A stretch of 64,000 nt of DNA from Mycolicibacterium holsaticum DSM 44478 = JCM 12374. GTDB taxonomy: Bacteria; Actinomycetota; Actinomycetes; Mycobacteriales; Mycobacteriaceae. Shown here piece after piece: positions 38,755-49,597 of the stretch. The stretch lies in NCBI RefSeq assembly GCF_019645835.1, contig NZ_CP080998.1, positions 868,001 to 932,000 of the forward strand. Direction: 5' to 3'. The notes below the pieces were generated by a model. The model did no database searches. It was not told the origin of the DNA and saw only the letters and a list, made by a program, of their open reading frames with translations. Numbering within the stretch: position 1 is the first letter of the stretch; every line of letters begins with the position of its first letter. The translations under genes and the position numbers were made by a program.

Positions 38755-40224
38755 CTACAGCCCGATGCGCCGGTACCGCTGCAGCCGTGTGCTCAGCCGC
38801 GCGTCGTCGGACACCGACCGCAGCGCGTGCAGTTCGTTGGCGATGGTGGCCGACAACCGCTGGGTGAACTCCACCGGCTCGTCGGCCGCATCGAAGCGTT
38901 CCGGCACGATCGCGTCGACGATACCCTGCCGCAACAGGTCAGCCGACCGAACACCTTGCGCGGCAGCAAGTTCCGGTGCGTGGTCGAGGTCGCGGAACAC
39001 GATCGCGCTGGCGCCCTCCGGCGGCAGCGGCGCCAACCAGCCGTGCAACGCGGCCAGCACCCGGTCGGCCGGCACCATCGCCAGCGCCGGCCCACCGCTG
39101 CCCTGGCCCAGCAGCACCGACACCGTCGGGGTGTCCAGCGTGACGAGTTCGGCGAGGCACCTTGCGATTTCGCCCGCCAGCCCGCCCTGTTCGGCTTCGA
39201 CGGTGAGCGCGGGCCCGGCCGTGTCGATGACCAGCACCAGCGGCAGCTTCAGGCCGGCCGCCAACGCCATGCCGCGGCGCGCTTCGCGCAACGCGGCCGG
39301 TCCGACCATGCCGCCGACCACCCGCTGCTGGCCGAGGACGACGGCGGGCTGGCCGCCGAACCGGGCCAACGCCAGCATCGTCGTCGCCGCCTCACCCTGG
39401 CCGGTCCCCGACAGCAGCACCCGGTCGGTCGTCCCGTGCCGCAGCAGGTAGCCGACGCCCGGGCGGTCGGGCCGCCGTGAGGCCTGCACCGACTCCCACG
39501 CCGGCACGTCCGGCAGCTCTTCGGGTTCGGGCGCAGGCGGCGGCGCCCCGGCCGGATCGGCGACCACCTTCAGCGTGCGGTCCAGCGTCGTGCGCAGCGC
39601 GTCAAGCGGAACCACCGCGTCGATGACGCCGTGGCGTTCGAGGTTTTCGGCGGTCTGGATGCCCGGCGGAAACGGTTCGCCGTAGAGGTGCTCGTAGACC
39701 CGCGGGCCGAGAAAGCCGATGAGCGCTTCGGGTTCGGCGGCGGTGACGTGGCCGAGCGAACCCCACGACGCGAACACACCGCCGGTCGTCGGGTTGCGAA
39801 GGTATACTAAGTACGGCAGGTGCGCTCTTTTGTGCAGTTCGACCGCGGCCGCGATCTTGACCATCTGCAGAAACGCGACCGTGCCCTCCTGCATCCGCGT
39901 GCCACCCGAACTCGGCGACGCCACCAAGGGCAGCCGTTCGGCCGTGGCCCGCTGCACCGCCAGGGTGATGCGCTCAGCGGCAGCCACTCCGATCGAGCCG
40001 GCCAGGAAGTCGAACTCGCACATCACCAACGCCACGCGGCGGCCGAAGATCGTGCCCTCGCCGGTCAGTACCGACTCGTCGAGGCCCGTCTTCGCCGCTG
40101 CGTCGGCCAGTTCGCGGCGATACGAGTCGGTGGTCGCGACCTGCAGTGGCTGGGTGTCCCAGCTGCGAAACGAGCCGTCATCGAGGACGGCGTCCCGCAG
40201 CTCAACGGCACCGATACGGCTCAC
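38755..40224 (-). CDS. accD3: acyl-CoA carboxylase carboxyltransferase subunit AccD3
   Basis: A 489-residue fused beta/alpha carboxyltransferase (AccD-type first half, AccA-like second half from about residue 260). First half: GEGTIFGRRVALVMCEFDFL, SPSSGGTRMQEG and PTTGGVFASWGSLGH (carboxybiotin/acyl-CoA oxyanion loops); second half: GGMVGPAALREARRGM and DTAGPALTVEAEQGG. It transfers carboxyl from biotin carrier to an acyl-CoA, for malonyl-CoA or longer products. Corresponds to Rv0904c. GTG 40224 start is divergent from the CIRCE-controlled glycosyltransferase. Confidence 0.92.
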   Translation of the reverse strand: MSRIGAVELRDAVLDDGSFRSWDTQPLQVATTDSYRRELADAAAKTGLDESVLTGEGTIFGRRVALVMCEFDFLAGSIGVAAAERITLAVQRATAERLPLVASPSSGGTRMQEGTVAFLQMVKIAAAVELHKRAHLPYLVYLRNPTTGGVFASWGSLGHVTAAEPEALIGFLGPRVYEHLYGEPFPPGIQTAENLERHGVIDAVVPLDALRTTLDRTLKVVADPAGAPPPAPEPEELPDVPAWESVQASRRPDRPGVGYLLRHGTTDRVLLSGTGQGEAATTMLALARFGGQPAVVLGQQRVVGGMVGPAALREARRGMALAAGLKLPLVLVIDTAGPALTVEAEQGGLAGEIARCLAELVTLDTPTVSVLLGQGSGGPALAMVPADRVLAALHGWLAPLPPEGASAIVFRDLDHAPELAAAQGVRSADLLRQGIVDAIVPERFDAADEPVEFTQRLSATIANELHALRSVSDDARLSTRLQRYRRIGL

Positions 40225-40296
40225 CCGAGAAGGCTAACGCGGGCCGCTTGCGGTCCGCGCCGGCCGATTAGCTAACTGCCCGACGACGAGCCATAA

Positions 40297-40323
40297 TTAG
40301 CACTCGTGAGGTGAGAGTGCTAA
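40297..40323. promoter_or_regulatory. CIRCE element (HrcA operator)
   Basis: TTAGCACTC (40297-40305) and GAGTGCTAA (40315-40323) with a 9-bp spacer match the CIRCE consensus TTAGCACTC-N9-GAGTGCTAA exactly. CIRCE is the binding site of the heat-shock repressor HrcA and usually sits before groES/groEL. Here it lies 38 bp before the glycosyltransferase TTG start and 73 bp before accD3's start on the other strand. A -10-like CATAAT (40292-40297) abuts its left arm. Confidence 0.92.
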
Positions 40324-40360
40324 CGCCGCGGCGAGGGCAGAGGAGACAAAGGAGGACCAG

Positions 40361-41539
40361 TTGAGCCCGACCGATTTCGTCAACGAGCGTGAAGTCGACG
40401 AACCGACCATCCAATCGGCCATCGAACCGATGCGCATCGTGCTCGTCGCACCGCCTTACTTCGACGTTCCGCCAAAGGGCTACGGAGGCACCGAGGCCGT
40501 CGTCGCCGATCTGGCCGACGCCCTGGTGAAACGTGGACACGACGTGACGCTGCTGGGCGCGGGCGAGCCGGGCACCGCAGCCAAGTTCGTTCCGGTGTGG
40601 GACCGCACGCTTCCCGACCGCCTCGGCCAGCCCTATCCGGAGATCATGCACGCGCTCAAGACCCGGCGTGCGATCGAGCGGATCGTCGAGAACGAAGGCG
40701 TCGACATCATCCACGAGCACACGTTCGCCGGACCGCTCAACGCCGCGCTGTACCGGTCGCTCGGATTGCCGACCGTGGTCACCATGCACGGTCCGATCGA
40801 CGAGGATCTGTATCCGTTCTATCGGGAGCTCGGCGACGACGTCGGCCTGATCGCGATCAGCGACCGCCAGCGTGAGCTGGCCCCCGACCTGAACTGGGTT
40901 GGCCGCGTCCACAATTCGCTGCGCATCGACGACTGGCCGTTCCGAACCGACAAGGGCGACTACGCGCTGTTCCTCGGCCGCTATGCCCCGTACAAGGGCG
41001 CCCATCTGGCGCTCGACGCCGCGCACGCCGCAGGGATCCCGCTGGTGCTGGCCGCCAAGTGCGACGAGCCGGCCGAGCAGGCCTACTTCGACGAGTACGT
41101 GCGCCCGCGGCTCACCGAGAACGACCACGTGTTCGGCCAGGCCGACGCCGACGACAAACGCAAGCTGTTGGCCGGCGCGCGGTGCGTGCTCTTCCCGATC
41201 CAATGGGAGGAACCGTTCGGGATGGTGATGATCGAGGCGATGGCCTGCGGCACCCCGGTGGTGGCGCTGCGTGGCGGCGCGGTGCCCGAGGTGATCGCCG
41301 ACGGCGTGACCGGGTTCGTCTGCGATCGGCCCGAGGAACTGCCGCAGGCGATCGCGAAGACCGAAACGCTGGACCCGGCCGTCTGCCGCCGACATGTGGC
41401 CGCGCACTTCGGATTCGGCCACTTCGGCTCGGGCTACGAACGCATCTACCGCGAGGTCGTCGGCGCCGCACGCGGCCGTCAGCCGATCGCGATGCGCCGG
41501 ATCGTCACCCCCACTACGTCGAGGCGAGGGCGCCTATGA
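40361..41539 (+). CDS. GT4-family glycosyltransferase under CIRCE control
   Basis: A 392-residue GT-B fold glycosyltransferase of family GT4. The N-terminal Rossmann half starts at MRIVLVAPPYFDVPPKGYGGTE and the C-terminal half contains the nucleotide-sugar motif PIQWEEPFGMVMIEAMACGTPVVALRGGAVPEV (E-x7-E). The donor and acceptor are unknown. I kept TTG 40361 because AGGAGG (40350-40355) sits 5 nt before it; ATG 40430 lacks such a site. It overlaps the next gene by 4 bp (ATGA), so it is translated with a debranching-type glucosidase, suggesting polysaccharide (glycogen-like or glucan) metabolism switched on by heat or folding stress. Confidence 0.9.
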   Translation: MSPTDFVNEREVDEPTIQSAIEPMRIVLVAPPYFDVPPKGYGGTEAVVADLADALVKRGHDVTLLGAGEPGTAAKFVPVWDRTLPDRLGQPYPEIMHALKTRRAIERIVENEGVDIIHEHTFAGPLNAALYRSLGLPTVVTMHGPIDEDLYPFYRELGDDVGLIAISDRQRELAPDLNWVGRVHNSLRIDDWPFRTDKGDYALFLGRYAPYKGAHLALDAAHAAGIPLVLAAKCDEPAEQAYFDEYVRPRLTENDHVFGQADADDKRKLLAGARCVLFPIQWEEPFGMVMIEAMACGTPVVALRGGAVPEVIADGVTGFVCDRPEELPQAIAKTETLDPAVCRRHVAAHFGFGHFGSGYERIYREVVGAARGRQPIAMRRIVTPTTSRRGRL

Positions 41540-43662
41540 GCACCCCGTCCGCACTCAACAGCGGCGAACCCGCCAGCCTCGGTTTCGGCGGCGACGCCGT
41601 GACGCTGGTGGAGGGCGCCACCTTCTGCCGCTCCGACCACCACGGCGACGTGCTCGAAGGCCGCTCACACGGCCTGTTCTTCCGCGACTCGCGGGTGCTG
41701 TCGCGGTGGGAGCTGCGCGTCGACGGCCGAGAACCCGAGCCGCTGTCCGTCGAAATGCCCGAAGCGTTCGCCGCCCATTTTGTTTCGCGGCGCGCACCGC
41801 TGGCCGGGCTGGCGGACAGCACGCTGCTGGTGGTGCGTGAGCGGCTGGTGGCCGACGGCATGCGCGAGACGATCACACTGCACAACCTCGGCACCGAACC
41901 CACCGTGGTGTCCCTGGAACTGCACGCCGACGCCGACTTCGCCGATCTGTTCGCGGTCAAGGAGGGCCGCCCCTCGCTCGGTGGTGCCGAAATGACCGTC
42001 GTCAGCGGCGAACTCGTCCTTCGCGACCGCACCGACCACGTCCGCGGACTGGTCGTGTCGGCCTCAGACGGCGCGACGGTGGTGCCGGGGGCGTTCAGCT
42101 GGCGCATCGTCGTGCCGCCGCGCCAACGGTGGCAGACCGAGATCGTCGCGCAGCCGACGTGGTCGAACCAGAGCGTCAAGAGCCGCTTTCGCACGGGCGA
42201 GCACCTCGAGTCCAGCGCGCCCGCACAGAAGTTGCAGGCGTGGCGCGGCACGGCCACCAAGGTCGACCCCGACCATCGGGTGCTCGCAGAAGTGTTGCGG
42301 CGCACCGAAAGCGACCTGGGCGCGCTGCTGATCCACGACGAAAGCGGTGAGAAGCGGCCGTTCGTCGCCGCGGGCGCACCGTGGTACATGACCCTGTTCG
42401 GGCGCGACAGCATTCTCACTGCGTGGATGTCGCTGCCGGTGGACTACGGGTTGTCGCTGGGCACCCTGCAGCAGCTGGCCGACACCCAGGGCCGCCAGGT
42501 CGACCCGGTCACCGAGGAACAGCCCGGCCGGATCATGCACGAGCTGCGCCGCGGACCTCTGTCCGCCGCGGTGCTCGGCGGCCCCGTCTACTACGGCGCC
42601 GTCGACGCGACGCCGCTGTTCGTGATGCTGCTCGCCGAAAGCTGGCGCTGGGGAGCCGACGAGAACCTGGTCCGCTCACTGCTGCCGGCCGCCGACGCGG
42701 CGCTGGATTGGGCCGCCCGATACGGCGACCGCGACGGTGACGGGTTCGTCGAGTACCGGCGCGCCACCGACCGCGGGCTGGTCAACCAGGGCTGGAAGGA
42801 CAGCTTCGACGGGATCAACTACGCGGTGGGCCCAATCGCCGAGCCGCCGATCGCGTTGTGCGAGGTCCAGGGCTACCAGTACGCCGCGCTGCTGGCCCGT
42901 GCCGAGCTGGCCGAGGCGTTCGGCGAGCCGGCGACCGCCAAGCGGCTGCGCGATCGGGCGCAGTCGCTTCGGGCCAAGTTCCTCGACGCGTTCTGGCTGC
43001 CCGACCGGGGCTGGTACGCCCTGGCGCTGGACGGCGACAAGAATCCGGTCGACTCGCTGACCAGCAACATCGGCCACTGCCTGTGGACGGGCATCGCCGC
43101 CGACGAGCACGTCGAGTCGATCGTGAAACAGCTGGCGACCGACGAGATGGACTCCGGCTTCGGCCTGCGCACGCTGGCCACGTCGATGGGCGCCTACAAC
43201 CCGATGAGCTACCACAACGGGTCGGTGTGGCCGCACGACACCGCGATCGTCGTCGCGGGCCTCATGCGCTACAAGCACGTGCCGGGCGCGGTGGAGCTGG
43301 CCGAACGGTTGGCGACCGGTCTGCTCGACGCGGCCGCCGCGTTCGGCGGGCGATTGCCCGAATTGTATTGTGGTTTCTCGCGTTCGGAGTTCCGCTCACC
43401 GGTGCCCTATCCGACGTCGTGTTCACCGCAGGCATGGGCCAGCGCGGCGCCGCTGCTGCTGGTGCGTGCGTTCCTCGGGCTGGACCCGCACGTGCCGGAC
43501 CGGCGCATCGTGGTCAGCCCGAAGCTCCCGGAATCCTGGGGCCGCGTCTCGCTGACCGACCTGACGCTGGGCGATGCGACCGTGCACATCGAGGCCGAGG
43601 GCGACGAGGTCAAGGTCAGCGGTGTTCCCGACGGCTGGGAAGTGGTCACCCCGCAGAGCTGA
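41536..43662 (+). CDS. amylo-alpha-1,6-glucosidase-like (glycogen debranching) protein
   Basis: A 708-residue protein with an N-terminal glycogen-debranching beta-sandwich domain (SLGFGGDAVTLVEGATFC, then HGLFFRDSRVLSRWEL) and a C-terminal (alpha/alpha)6 GH15/GH63-type barrel (from about residue 270). Acidic motifs such as WYMTLFGRDSILTAWM, GWKDSFDGINY and NPMSYHNGSVWPHDTA carry likely catalytic residues. The family removes alpha-1,6 branches from glucans. Its ATG overlaps the GT stop (ATGA), giving a two-gene CIRCE operon. I trimmed an upstream open frame that lies within the glycosyltransferase. Confidence 0.9.
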   Translation: MSTPSALNSGEPASLGFGGDAVTLVEGATFCRSDHHGDVLEGRSHGLFFRDSRVLSRWELRVDGREPEPLSVEMPEAFAAHFVSRRAPLAGLADSTLLVVRERLVADGMRETITLHNLGTEPTVVSLELHADADFADLFAVKEGRPSLGGAEMTVVSGELVLRDRTDHVRGLVVSASDGATVVPGAFSWRIVVPPRQRWQTEIVAQPTWSNQSVKSRFRTGEHLESSAPAQKLQAWRGTATKVDPDHRVLAEVLRRTESDLGALLIHDESGEKRPFVAAGAPWYMTLFGRDSILTAWMSLPVDYGLSLGTLQQLADTQGRQVDPVTEEQPGRIMHELRRGPLSAAVLGGPVYYGAVDATPLFVMLLAESWRWGADENLVRSLLPAADAALDWAARYGDRDGDGFVEYRRATDRGLVNQGWKDSFDGINYAVGPIAEPPIALCEVQGYQYAALLARAELAEAFGEPATAKRLRDRAQSLRAKFLDAFWLPDRGWYALALDGDKNPVDSLTSNIGHCLWTGIAADEHVESIVKQLATDEMDSGFGLRTLATSMGAYNPMSYHNGSVWPHDTAIVVAGLMRYKHVPGAVELAERLATGLLDAAAAFGGRLPELYCGFSRSEFRSPVPYPTSCSPQAWASAAPLLLVRAFLGLDPHVPDRRIVVSPKLPESWGRVSLTDLTLGDATVHIEAEGDEVKVSGVPDGWEVVTPQS

Positions 43663-43688
43663 TCGAGGCCGCTCGCTAGGGTGGCGAC

Positions 43689-44423
43689 ATGATTGGTGTA
43701 ACCCGCGACGGCCCGGTGATGACGCTGGAGATGCAGCGCGCCGAGCGCCGCAACGCGCTGAACGGCCAGCTCGTCGACAACCTGCGCGAGGCGATCGAGA
43801 AGGCCGCCACCGAGGACGTCCGCGCGATCGTGCTGACCGGGCAGGGCGCGGTGTTCAGCTCCGGTGCGGACCTGTCGGATCCCTCCGGGGTGGCCGACGA
43901 GCTGCCCGACAAGGCCAAGGCGCTCAACCTCGCCATCGACAAGGCCCCGGTGCCGGTCATCGGCGCAATCAACGGGCCCGCGATCGGCGCAGGCGTCATC
44001 CTCTCGATGATCTGCGATCTGCGGGTTGTGGCCCCCGAGGCGTACTTTCAGTTCCCGGTCGCGAAATACGGTTTGGCGCTGGACAACTGGAGCATCCGAC
44101 GATTGACTTCGCTGGTCGGAGCCGGTCGTGCGCGGGGGATGCTGCTGGCTGCCGAACGGCTGACCGCCGACGTCGCGCTGCAGACCGGCATGGCCAACCG
44201 CATTGGCACGCCGGCCGATGCGCAGGCTTGGGCCGCCGAGATCGCCGGCTATGCCCCCTTGGCGTTGCAGCACGCCAAGCGGGTACTCAACGACGATGGC
44301 GCATACGAGGACCCGCGACCCGAGCATCAGGACCTCTTCGATCGGGCCTGGGGCAGCCAGGACGTCATCGAGGCCCAGGTCGCGCGTATCGAGAAGCGCC
44401 CACCGAGGTTCCAGGGGGCCTGA
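43689..44423 (+). CDS. echA6: enoyl-CoA hydratase-like protein EchA6
   Basis: A 244-residue crotonase-fold protein. [12 protein letters not shown] and [21 protein letters not shown] form the oxyanion-hole regions. In M. tuberculosis EchA6 lacks catalytic residues and instead binds acyl-CoA and hands fatty acyl chains to FAS-II for mycolic acid synthesis; the close match and position (Rv0905) suggest the same role. ATG 43689. It abuts the next gene with no gap (TGA then GTG), so they are co-transcribed. Confidence 0.93.
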   Translation: MIGVTRDGPVMTLEMQRAERRNALNGQLVDNLREAIEKAATEDVRAIVLTGQGAVFSSGADLSDPSGVADELPDKAKALNLAIDKAPVPVIGAINGPAIGAGVILSMICDLRVVAPEAYFQFPVAKYGLALDNWSIRRLTSLVGAGRARGMLLAAERLTADVALQTGMANRIGTPADAQAWAAEIAGYAPLALQHAKRVLNDDGAYEDPRPEHQDLFDRAWGSQDVIEAQVARIEKRPPRFQGA

Positions 44424-45539
44424 GTGATCCGGGCGGCGCTGCGCTTCGGCTTCGGGACGGCTTCGCTGCTGGCCGGTGGCTGGGTGCTGCGCGCGCTGAA
44501 CGGTGCGCCCGCGGCGCTGGGAGCCTCGCCCGGCGAGATCGAAGCCGTGGCGCGGCGCTCGCCGAACTACCGCGACGGCGTCTTCGTCAACCTGGACCCG
44601 GCCTCCCCGGTCAACCTCGACCGTGAGCAGCAGCAGTTGCTGCTGCGCGAACTTCTGGGGTCTCGGGACACCGGCAGGCCCGGCGGCCCCATCCCGGTTG
44701 TCGAACCGGGTGTCGTCGACCCCGATGCGCCGCCACTGGCGGTGCGCTGGTTCGGGCACTCCTCGGCGCTGATCGACATCGACGGCTACCGGGTGCTCGC
44801 CGACCCGGTGTGGAGCCAACGCTGTTCGCCGTCGCACGCCGTCGGGCCGCAGCGGATGCACGACGTGCCGGCCCCACTGGAAGCGCTGCCCGCCGTCGAC
44901 GCGGTGCTGATCAGCCACGACCACTACGACCACCTCGACATCCAGACCATCGTCGGGCTGGCCCGCACCCAGCGCTCACCGTTCGTGGTGCCGCTGGGGG
45001 TCGGTGCGCACCTGCGCAAGTGGCGGATACCGGAGAGCCGCATCGTCGAGTTGGACTGGTATGAAAGCCACCAGATCGGGGACCTGCGGCTGGTGTGCAC
45101 CCCCGCGCGGCACTTCTCGGGTCGGCTGTTCTCCCGCAACACCACGCTGTGGGCGTCGTGGGTGATCACCGGTCCGCAGCACCGCGCGTTCTTCGGCGGC
45201 GACACCGGATACACCAAGAGCTTCGCCGAAATCGGGGTGGACCACGGGCCTTTCGACCTGACCCTGCTGCCGATCGGCGCCTACCACCCGGCGTGGCCGG
45301 ACATCCACATGAACCCCGAAGAGGCCGTGCGCGCCCACCTCGACGTCGCCGAGGCCCACTCGGGTCTGCTGGTGCCGATCCACTGGGCGACGTTCCGGCT
45401 GGCCCCCCATCCCTGGGCAGAACCCGTCGAACGCCTGCTCAAAGCCGCCGACGCCGAGCGTGTCACGGTGGCAGTGCCCAAGCCGGGCCAACGGGTCGAC
45501 CCCGCCACGTCGTCGTTCGACCCGTGGTGGCGACTCTGA
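44424..45539 (+). CDS. metallo-beta-lactamase-fold hydrolase (Rv0906 type)
   Basis: A 371-residue protein of the metallo-beta-lactamase superfamily, resembling N-acyl-phosphatidylethanolamine phospholipase D-type or UlaG-like hydrolases. The metal site motif HxHxDH is present as LISHDHYDHLD, with further ligands in RHFSGR and GGDTGY. An N-terminal hydrophobic stretch (about residues 5-25) may anchor it in the membrane. GTG 44424 follows directly on the echA6 stop. Its lipid substrate is inferred, not shown. Confidence 0.88.
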   Translation: MIRAALRFGFGTASLLAGGWVLRALNGAPAALGASPGEIEAVARRSPNYRDGVFVNLDPASPVNLDREQQQLLLRELLGSRDTGRPGGPIPVVEPGVVDPDAPPLAVRWFGHSSALIDIDGYRVLADPVWSQRCSPSHAVGPQRMHDVPAPLEALPAVDAVLISHDHYDHLDIQTIVGLARTQRSPFVVPLGVGAHLRKWRIPESRIVELDWYESHQIGDLRLVCTPARHFSGRLFSRNTTLWASWVITGPQHRAFFGGDTGYTKSFAEIGVDHGPFDLTLLPIGAYHPAWPDIHMNPEEAVRAHLDVAEAHSGLLVPIHWATFRLAPHPWAEPVERLLKAADAERVTVAVPKPGQRVDPATSSFDPWWRL

Positions 45540-45617
45540 CGCGCCGGAACCCGCCCGACATGGTGCCCGGGCGCGTATGACGGGCCCAGGCGGTGCGCAC
45601 CCGTTACCGTTCACCTC

Positions 45618-47198
45618 ATGAGCGCACTGGTCAGGGCTGTCGTCGCGGTATTGCTGTTGACGCTGGGGGTGGGGTGCGCATCGCAACCGGCTCAGCCGGC
45701 GACGTCGTCGCCCGCGCAGCCCGACGTGCCGCCACCGCTGGTACCCGCGATGGCGTTACCGCAGAACGCCGTCGACAACGCCGTCGCCAAACTCGACGAC
45801 CTCGCCGAGGGCCTGATGGCGAAATCCGGTATCCCGGGGCTGGCGGTGGCCGTCGTGCACGAGGGAAAGACCGTGTACGCCAAGGGGTTCGGTGTCAAAG
45901 ACGTCGGCGAGACGACCGAAAGCAACCGGGTCGATCCTGACACCGTGTTTCAGCTGGCGTCGCTGTCCAAACCGCTGGCGGCAACGGTGGTGGCCCACCA
46001 GGTCGGTGTCGGGGCGGTCGACTGGAACACCCCGATCGTGTCCAAGCTGCCGTGGTTCACCCTGTCCGATCCCACCGTCACGAGAATGGTCACCGTCGGC
46101 GACATGCTGGCGCATCGCTCCGGGTTGCCCGACCACGCCGGCGACAAGCTCGAGGACATCGGCTATGACCGCAGGCAGGTGTTGGAGCGGCTGGGCCAGC
46201 TGCCGCTGGACCCGTTCCGGATCTCCTACGCCTACACCAACTTCGGTTTCACCGCGGGCGCCGAGGCGGTGGCCGTCGGCGCCGGCAAACCGTGGGAACA
46301 GCTCGCCGAGGACGTGCTGTTCGAACCGCTCGGCATGTCGTCGACGAGTTACCGGTTCGCCGACTACCAGGACCGACCCAACCGCGCCGTCGGCCACATC
46401 CGCGTCGACGGGCGCTATCAGCCCACCTACGTTCGCGATGCCGACCCCGAAGCGCCGGCAGGCGGGGCGAGCGCATCGGCCAACGACATGACCCGGTGGC
46501 TGGCGATGGTGCTGGCCAACGGATCTCACGACGGCAAGCAGATCGTCGACCCGAAGGCGCTGCTTCCGGCGCTCACCCCGCAGATCGTCTCGGCCCGGGC
46601 GACCGAGCCGGCGATGCGGTCGGGTTTCTACGGTTACGGCTTCAACGTCAGCTCGACGTCGGGGGCGCGGATGGAACTCAGCCATTCCGGCGCGTTCCTG
46701 CTCGGTGCCGGCACCAACTTCGTGATCCTGCCGTCAGCCGACGTGGCGATCGTCGCGCTCACCAACGGCTCACCGTCGGGCGTGCCGGAAACGCTCACCG
46801 CCGAATTCGCCGACCTCGTGCAGTTCGGCGAGGTCCGCGAGGACTGGTACCGGCTCTACAGCAAGGCTCTCGGCGAGATGGACGAGCCGGAGGGCTCGTT
46901 GGCAGGCAAACAACCACCCGCCGATCCCGCACCCGCCGCACCGCTGCCGTCCTACACCGGCGTCTACCACAACGACTACTGGGGGGCAGCCACCATCACC
47001 GAAGCCGACGGTGAGCTGCGGCTGCGCCTCGGGACGAAGTTGGCTGCGCGGCTGTCGCATTGGGACGGCAACACGTTCACCTACAGCTGGGTGTCGGAGA
47101 ACTCACCGCCCGGTTCGGTCAGCAAGGTCACCTTCGACGGCGACACCCTCATCATCGAAGACTACGACGAGTTCGGCAAGGGAGCGTTCCGCCGGTGA
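45618..47198 (+). CDS. lipoprotein serine hydrolase, beta-lactamase/penicillin-binding fold (Rv0907 type)
   Basis: A 526-residue class C beta-lactamase-related protein. Residues 1-20 are a lipoprotein signal with lipobox LGVGC (Cys20). Catalytic SxxK is Ser115-Leu-Ser-Lys118 (ASLSKP) and a YxN-type motif occurs as YAYTNFG. A C-terminal beta-barrel-like domain (about 440-526) is present. Likely acts outside the membrane on peptidoglycan peptides or esters; Rv0907-type proteins are otherwise uncharacterised. Its stop overlaps the ctpE start (GTGA). Confidence 0.88.
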   Translation: MSALVRAVVAVLLLTLGVGCASQPAQPATSSPAQPDVPPPLVPAMALPQNAVDNAVAKLDDLAEGLMAKSGIPGLAVAVVHEGKTVYAKGFGVKDVGETTESNRVDPDTVFQLASLSKPLAATVVAHQVGVGAVDWNTPIVSKLPWFTLSDPTVTRMVTVGDMLAHRSGLPDHAGDKLEDIGYDRRQVLERLGQLPLDPFRISYAYTNFGFTAGAEAVAVGAGKPWEQLAEDVLFEPLGMSSTSYRFADYQDRPNRAVGHIRVDGRYQPTYVRDADPEAPAGGASASANDMTRWLAMVLANGSHDGKQIVDPKALLPALTPQIVSARATEPAMRSGFYGYGFNVSSTSGARMELSHSGAFLLGAGTNFVILPSADVAIVALTNGSPSGVPETLTAEFADLVQFGEVREDWYRLYSKALGEMDEPEGSLAGKQPPADPAPAAPLPSYTGVYHNDYWGAATITEADGELRLRLGTKLAARLSHWDGNTFTYSWVSENSPPGSVSKVTFDGDTLIIEDYDEFGKGAFRR

Positions 47199-49588
47199 CC
47201 ACGGCCATCGCCGCGGGCCTGACCGAAGCCGAGGTGGCCCAACGGGTTTCGCAGGGCAAGACGAACGATGTCCCGACCAGGGCGGCGCGCAGCGTATCCG
47301 ACATCGTGCGGTCCAACGTGTTCACCCGCATCAACGCGATCCTCGGTGTGCTGCTGATCATCGTGCTGTCCACCGGTTCGGTGATCAACGGCGCATTCGG
47401 GCTGTTGATCATCGCCAACAGCGCCATCGGCATCATCCAGGAACTGCGGGCCAAACAGACACTGGACAGGCTGGCCATCGTCGGACAGGCCAAACCGCTG
47501 GTGCGAAGGCGATCCGGTGCGGTGTCCACCGCCGAGCCGCTGCCGCCCAACGAGGTCGTCCTCGACGACATCATCGAACTCGGGCCCGGCGACCAGATCG
47601 TCGTCGACGGGGAGATCGTCGAGGAGTCCAACCTGGAGGTCGACGAGTCGTTGCTCACCGGCGAGGCCGACCCGATCGCCAAAGACCCCGGCGACATGGT
47701 GATGTCGGGCAGCTTCGTCGTCGCGGGCAGCGGCGCATACCGGGCCACCAAGGTCGGCCGCGAGGCGTACGCGGCCAAGCTCGCCGAGGAGGCCAGCAAG
47801 TTCACCCTGGTGAATTCCGAACTGCGCAGCGGCATCAACAAGATCCTGCAGTTCATCACGTACCTGCTGATCCCCGCGGGCCTGCTGATCATCTACACGC
47901 AGCTGTTCACCACCGATGCGGGATGGCGCGAGTCGGTGCTGCGGATGGTCGGTGCGCTGGTGCCGATGGTGCCCGAGGGCCTGGTGCTGATGACGTCGAT
48001 CGCATTCGCGGTCGGCGTGATCCGGCTGGGTCGGCGACAGTGTCTGGTCAACGAGTTGCCCGCCATCGAGGGGCTGGCCCGCGTCGACGTGGTGTGCGCC
48101 GACAAGACCGGCACCCTGACCGAAAACGGTATGCGCGTAGCGGATCTCGAGCAGCTCTCCGAAGGTGACGTCGCCGACATCCTGGCCCAACTCGCCGCCG
48201 ACGACGCCAGGCCCAACGCCAGCATGCAGGCGATCGCCGAGGCGTATCCGGTGGGGCCCGGGTGGACCGCCACCGCCACCGCACCGTTCAAGTCGTCCAC
48301 CAAATGGAGCGGGGCGTCCTACGGCGAGCACGGTGACTGGGTGATCGGCGCGCCCGATGTGCTGCTCGAACCAGGTTCACCGGTCGCGACCCAGGCCGAG
48401 GAGATCGGCGCGCGCGGCCTGCGGGTGCTGCTGCTGGGTTCCAGCGACCTGCCCGTCGACCACCCCGACGCACCCGGGTGCGTCACACCCGCGGCGTTGG
48501 TGGTGCTCGAACAGCGCGTCCGGCCCGATGCTCGCGATACCCTCGACTACTTTGCCTCGCAGAAGGTTTCGATCAAGGTCATCTCCGGTGACAACGCGGT
48601 GTCGGTCGGTGCGGTGGCCGAAATGCTGGGCCTGCACGGCCAGACGATCGACGCCCGCGAGTTGCCCGACGAACTCGACCAACTGGCACACTCCCTCGAG
48701 GAGTGCACGACGTTCGGCCGGGTGCGGCCCGACCAGAAACGCGCGATGGTGCACGCGCTGCAGTCGCGTGGGCACACCGTGGCGATGACGGGCGACGGGG
48801 TCAACGACGTGCTGGCGCTCAAGGACGCCGACATCGGCGTGGCGATGGGCTCGGGCAGTTCGGCGTCCCGGGCGGTGGCCCAGATCGTGTTGCTGGACAA
48901 CAAGTTCGCCACGCTGCCCTACGTCGTCGGCGAGGGCAGGCGGGTGATCGGCAACATCGAGCGGGTCTCCAACCTGTTTCTGACTAAGACGGTGTACTCG
49001 GTGCTGCTGGCGGTCCTGGTGGGCCTTGCGGGTCTGGCGTCCAAGGTGTTCGGGTCCGATCCGCTGCTCTACCCGTTTCAGCCCATCCACGTCACGATCG
49101 CGGCGTGGTTCACCATCGGCATTCCGGCGTTCATCCTGTCCTTGGCGCCCAACAACGAGCGCGCACATCCGGGGTTCGTGCGCCGGGTGATGACGGCGGC
49201 GTTGCCGTCGGGCCTGGTGATCGGCATCGCGACGTTCGCCTCGTACCTGGCGGCCTACCAGGGACGGGCGGCCACGCAGACCGAACAGACCCAGGCGTCC
49301 ACGGCGGCGCTGATCACGCTGCTGGTCTCGGCGATCTGGGTGCTCGCGGTGGTGGCCAGGCCCTACCAGTGGTGGCGGGTTGCGCTGGTGGTGGTCTCGG
49401 GTGCGGCCTACGTGGTGATCTTCTCGATTCCGCTGGCGCGGGAGCTGTTCATGCTGGATCCCTCGAACGTGAAAACGACGTCGATCGCGTTGGGCATCGG
49501 CCTGGCCGGGGCGGGCGCGATCGAGGTGATCTGGTGGGTGCAGGGGGCGGTTCTGGGAGAACAACGCCGGCTGTGGCGCTCGGAGTAG
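47195..49588 (+). CDS. ctpE: P-type cation ATPase CtpE
   Basis: A 797-residue P-type ATPase. Phosphorylation site Asp303 lies in CADKTGTLT; the actuator loop is [12 protein letters not shown]; the nucleotide hinge includes [21 protein letters not shown]. About ten membrane segments. CtpE of mycobacteria is a calcium transporter. The length equals the 797 residues I recall for M. tuberculosis CtpE. The GTG 47195 start overlaps the preceding lipoprotein stop by 4 bp. Confidence 0.95.
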   Translation: MTTAIAAGLTEAEVAQRVSQGKTNDVPTRAARSVSDIVRSNVFTRINAILGVLLIIVLSTGSVINGAFGLLIIANSAIGIIQELRAKQTLDRLAIVGQAKPLVRRRSGAVSTAEPLPPNEVVLDDIIELGPGDQIVVDGEIVEESNLEVDESLLTGEADPIAKDPGDMVMSGSFVVAGSGAYRATKVGREAYAAKLAEEASKFTLVNSELRSGINKILQFITYLLIPAGLLIIYTQLFTTDAGWRESVLRMVGALVPMVPEGLVLMTSIAFAVGVIRLGRRQCLVNELPAIEGLARVDVVCADKTGTLTENGMRVADLEQLSEGDVADILAQLAADDARPNASMQAIAEAYPVGPGWTATATAPFKSSTKWSGASYGEHGDWVIGAPDVLLEPGSPVATQAEEIGARGLRVLLLGSSDLPVDHPDAPGCVTPAALVVLEQRVRPDARDTLDYFASQKVSIKVISGDNAVSVGAVAEMLGLHGQTIDARELPDELDQLAHSLEECTTFGRVRPDQKRAMVHALQSRGHTVAMTGDGVNDVLALKDADIGVAMGSGSSASRAVAQIVLLDNKFATLPYVVGEGRRVIGNIERVSNLFLTKTVYSVLLAVLVGLAGLASKVFGSDPLLYPFQPIHVTIAAWFTIGIPAFILSLAPNNERAHPGFVRRVMTAALPSGLVIGIATFASYLAAYQGRAATQTEQTQASTAALITLLVSAIWVLAVVARPYQWWRVALVVVSGAAYVVIFSIPLARELFMLDPSNVKTTSIALGIGLAGAGAIEVIWWVQGAVLGEQRRLWRSE

Positions 49589-49597
49589 GGTGGCCAC

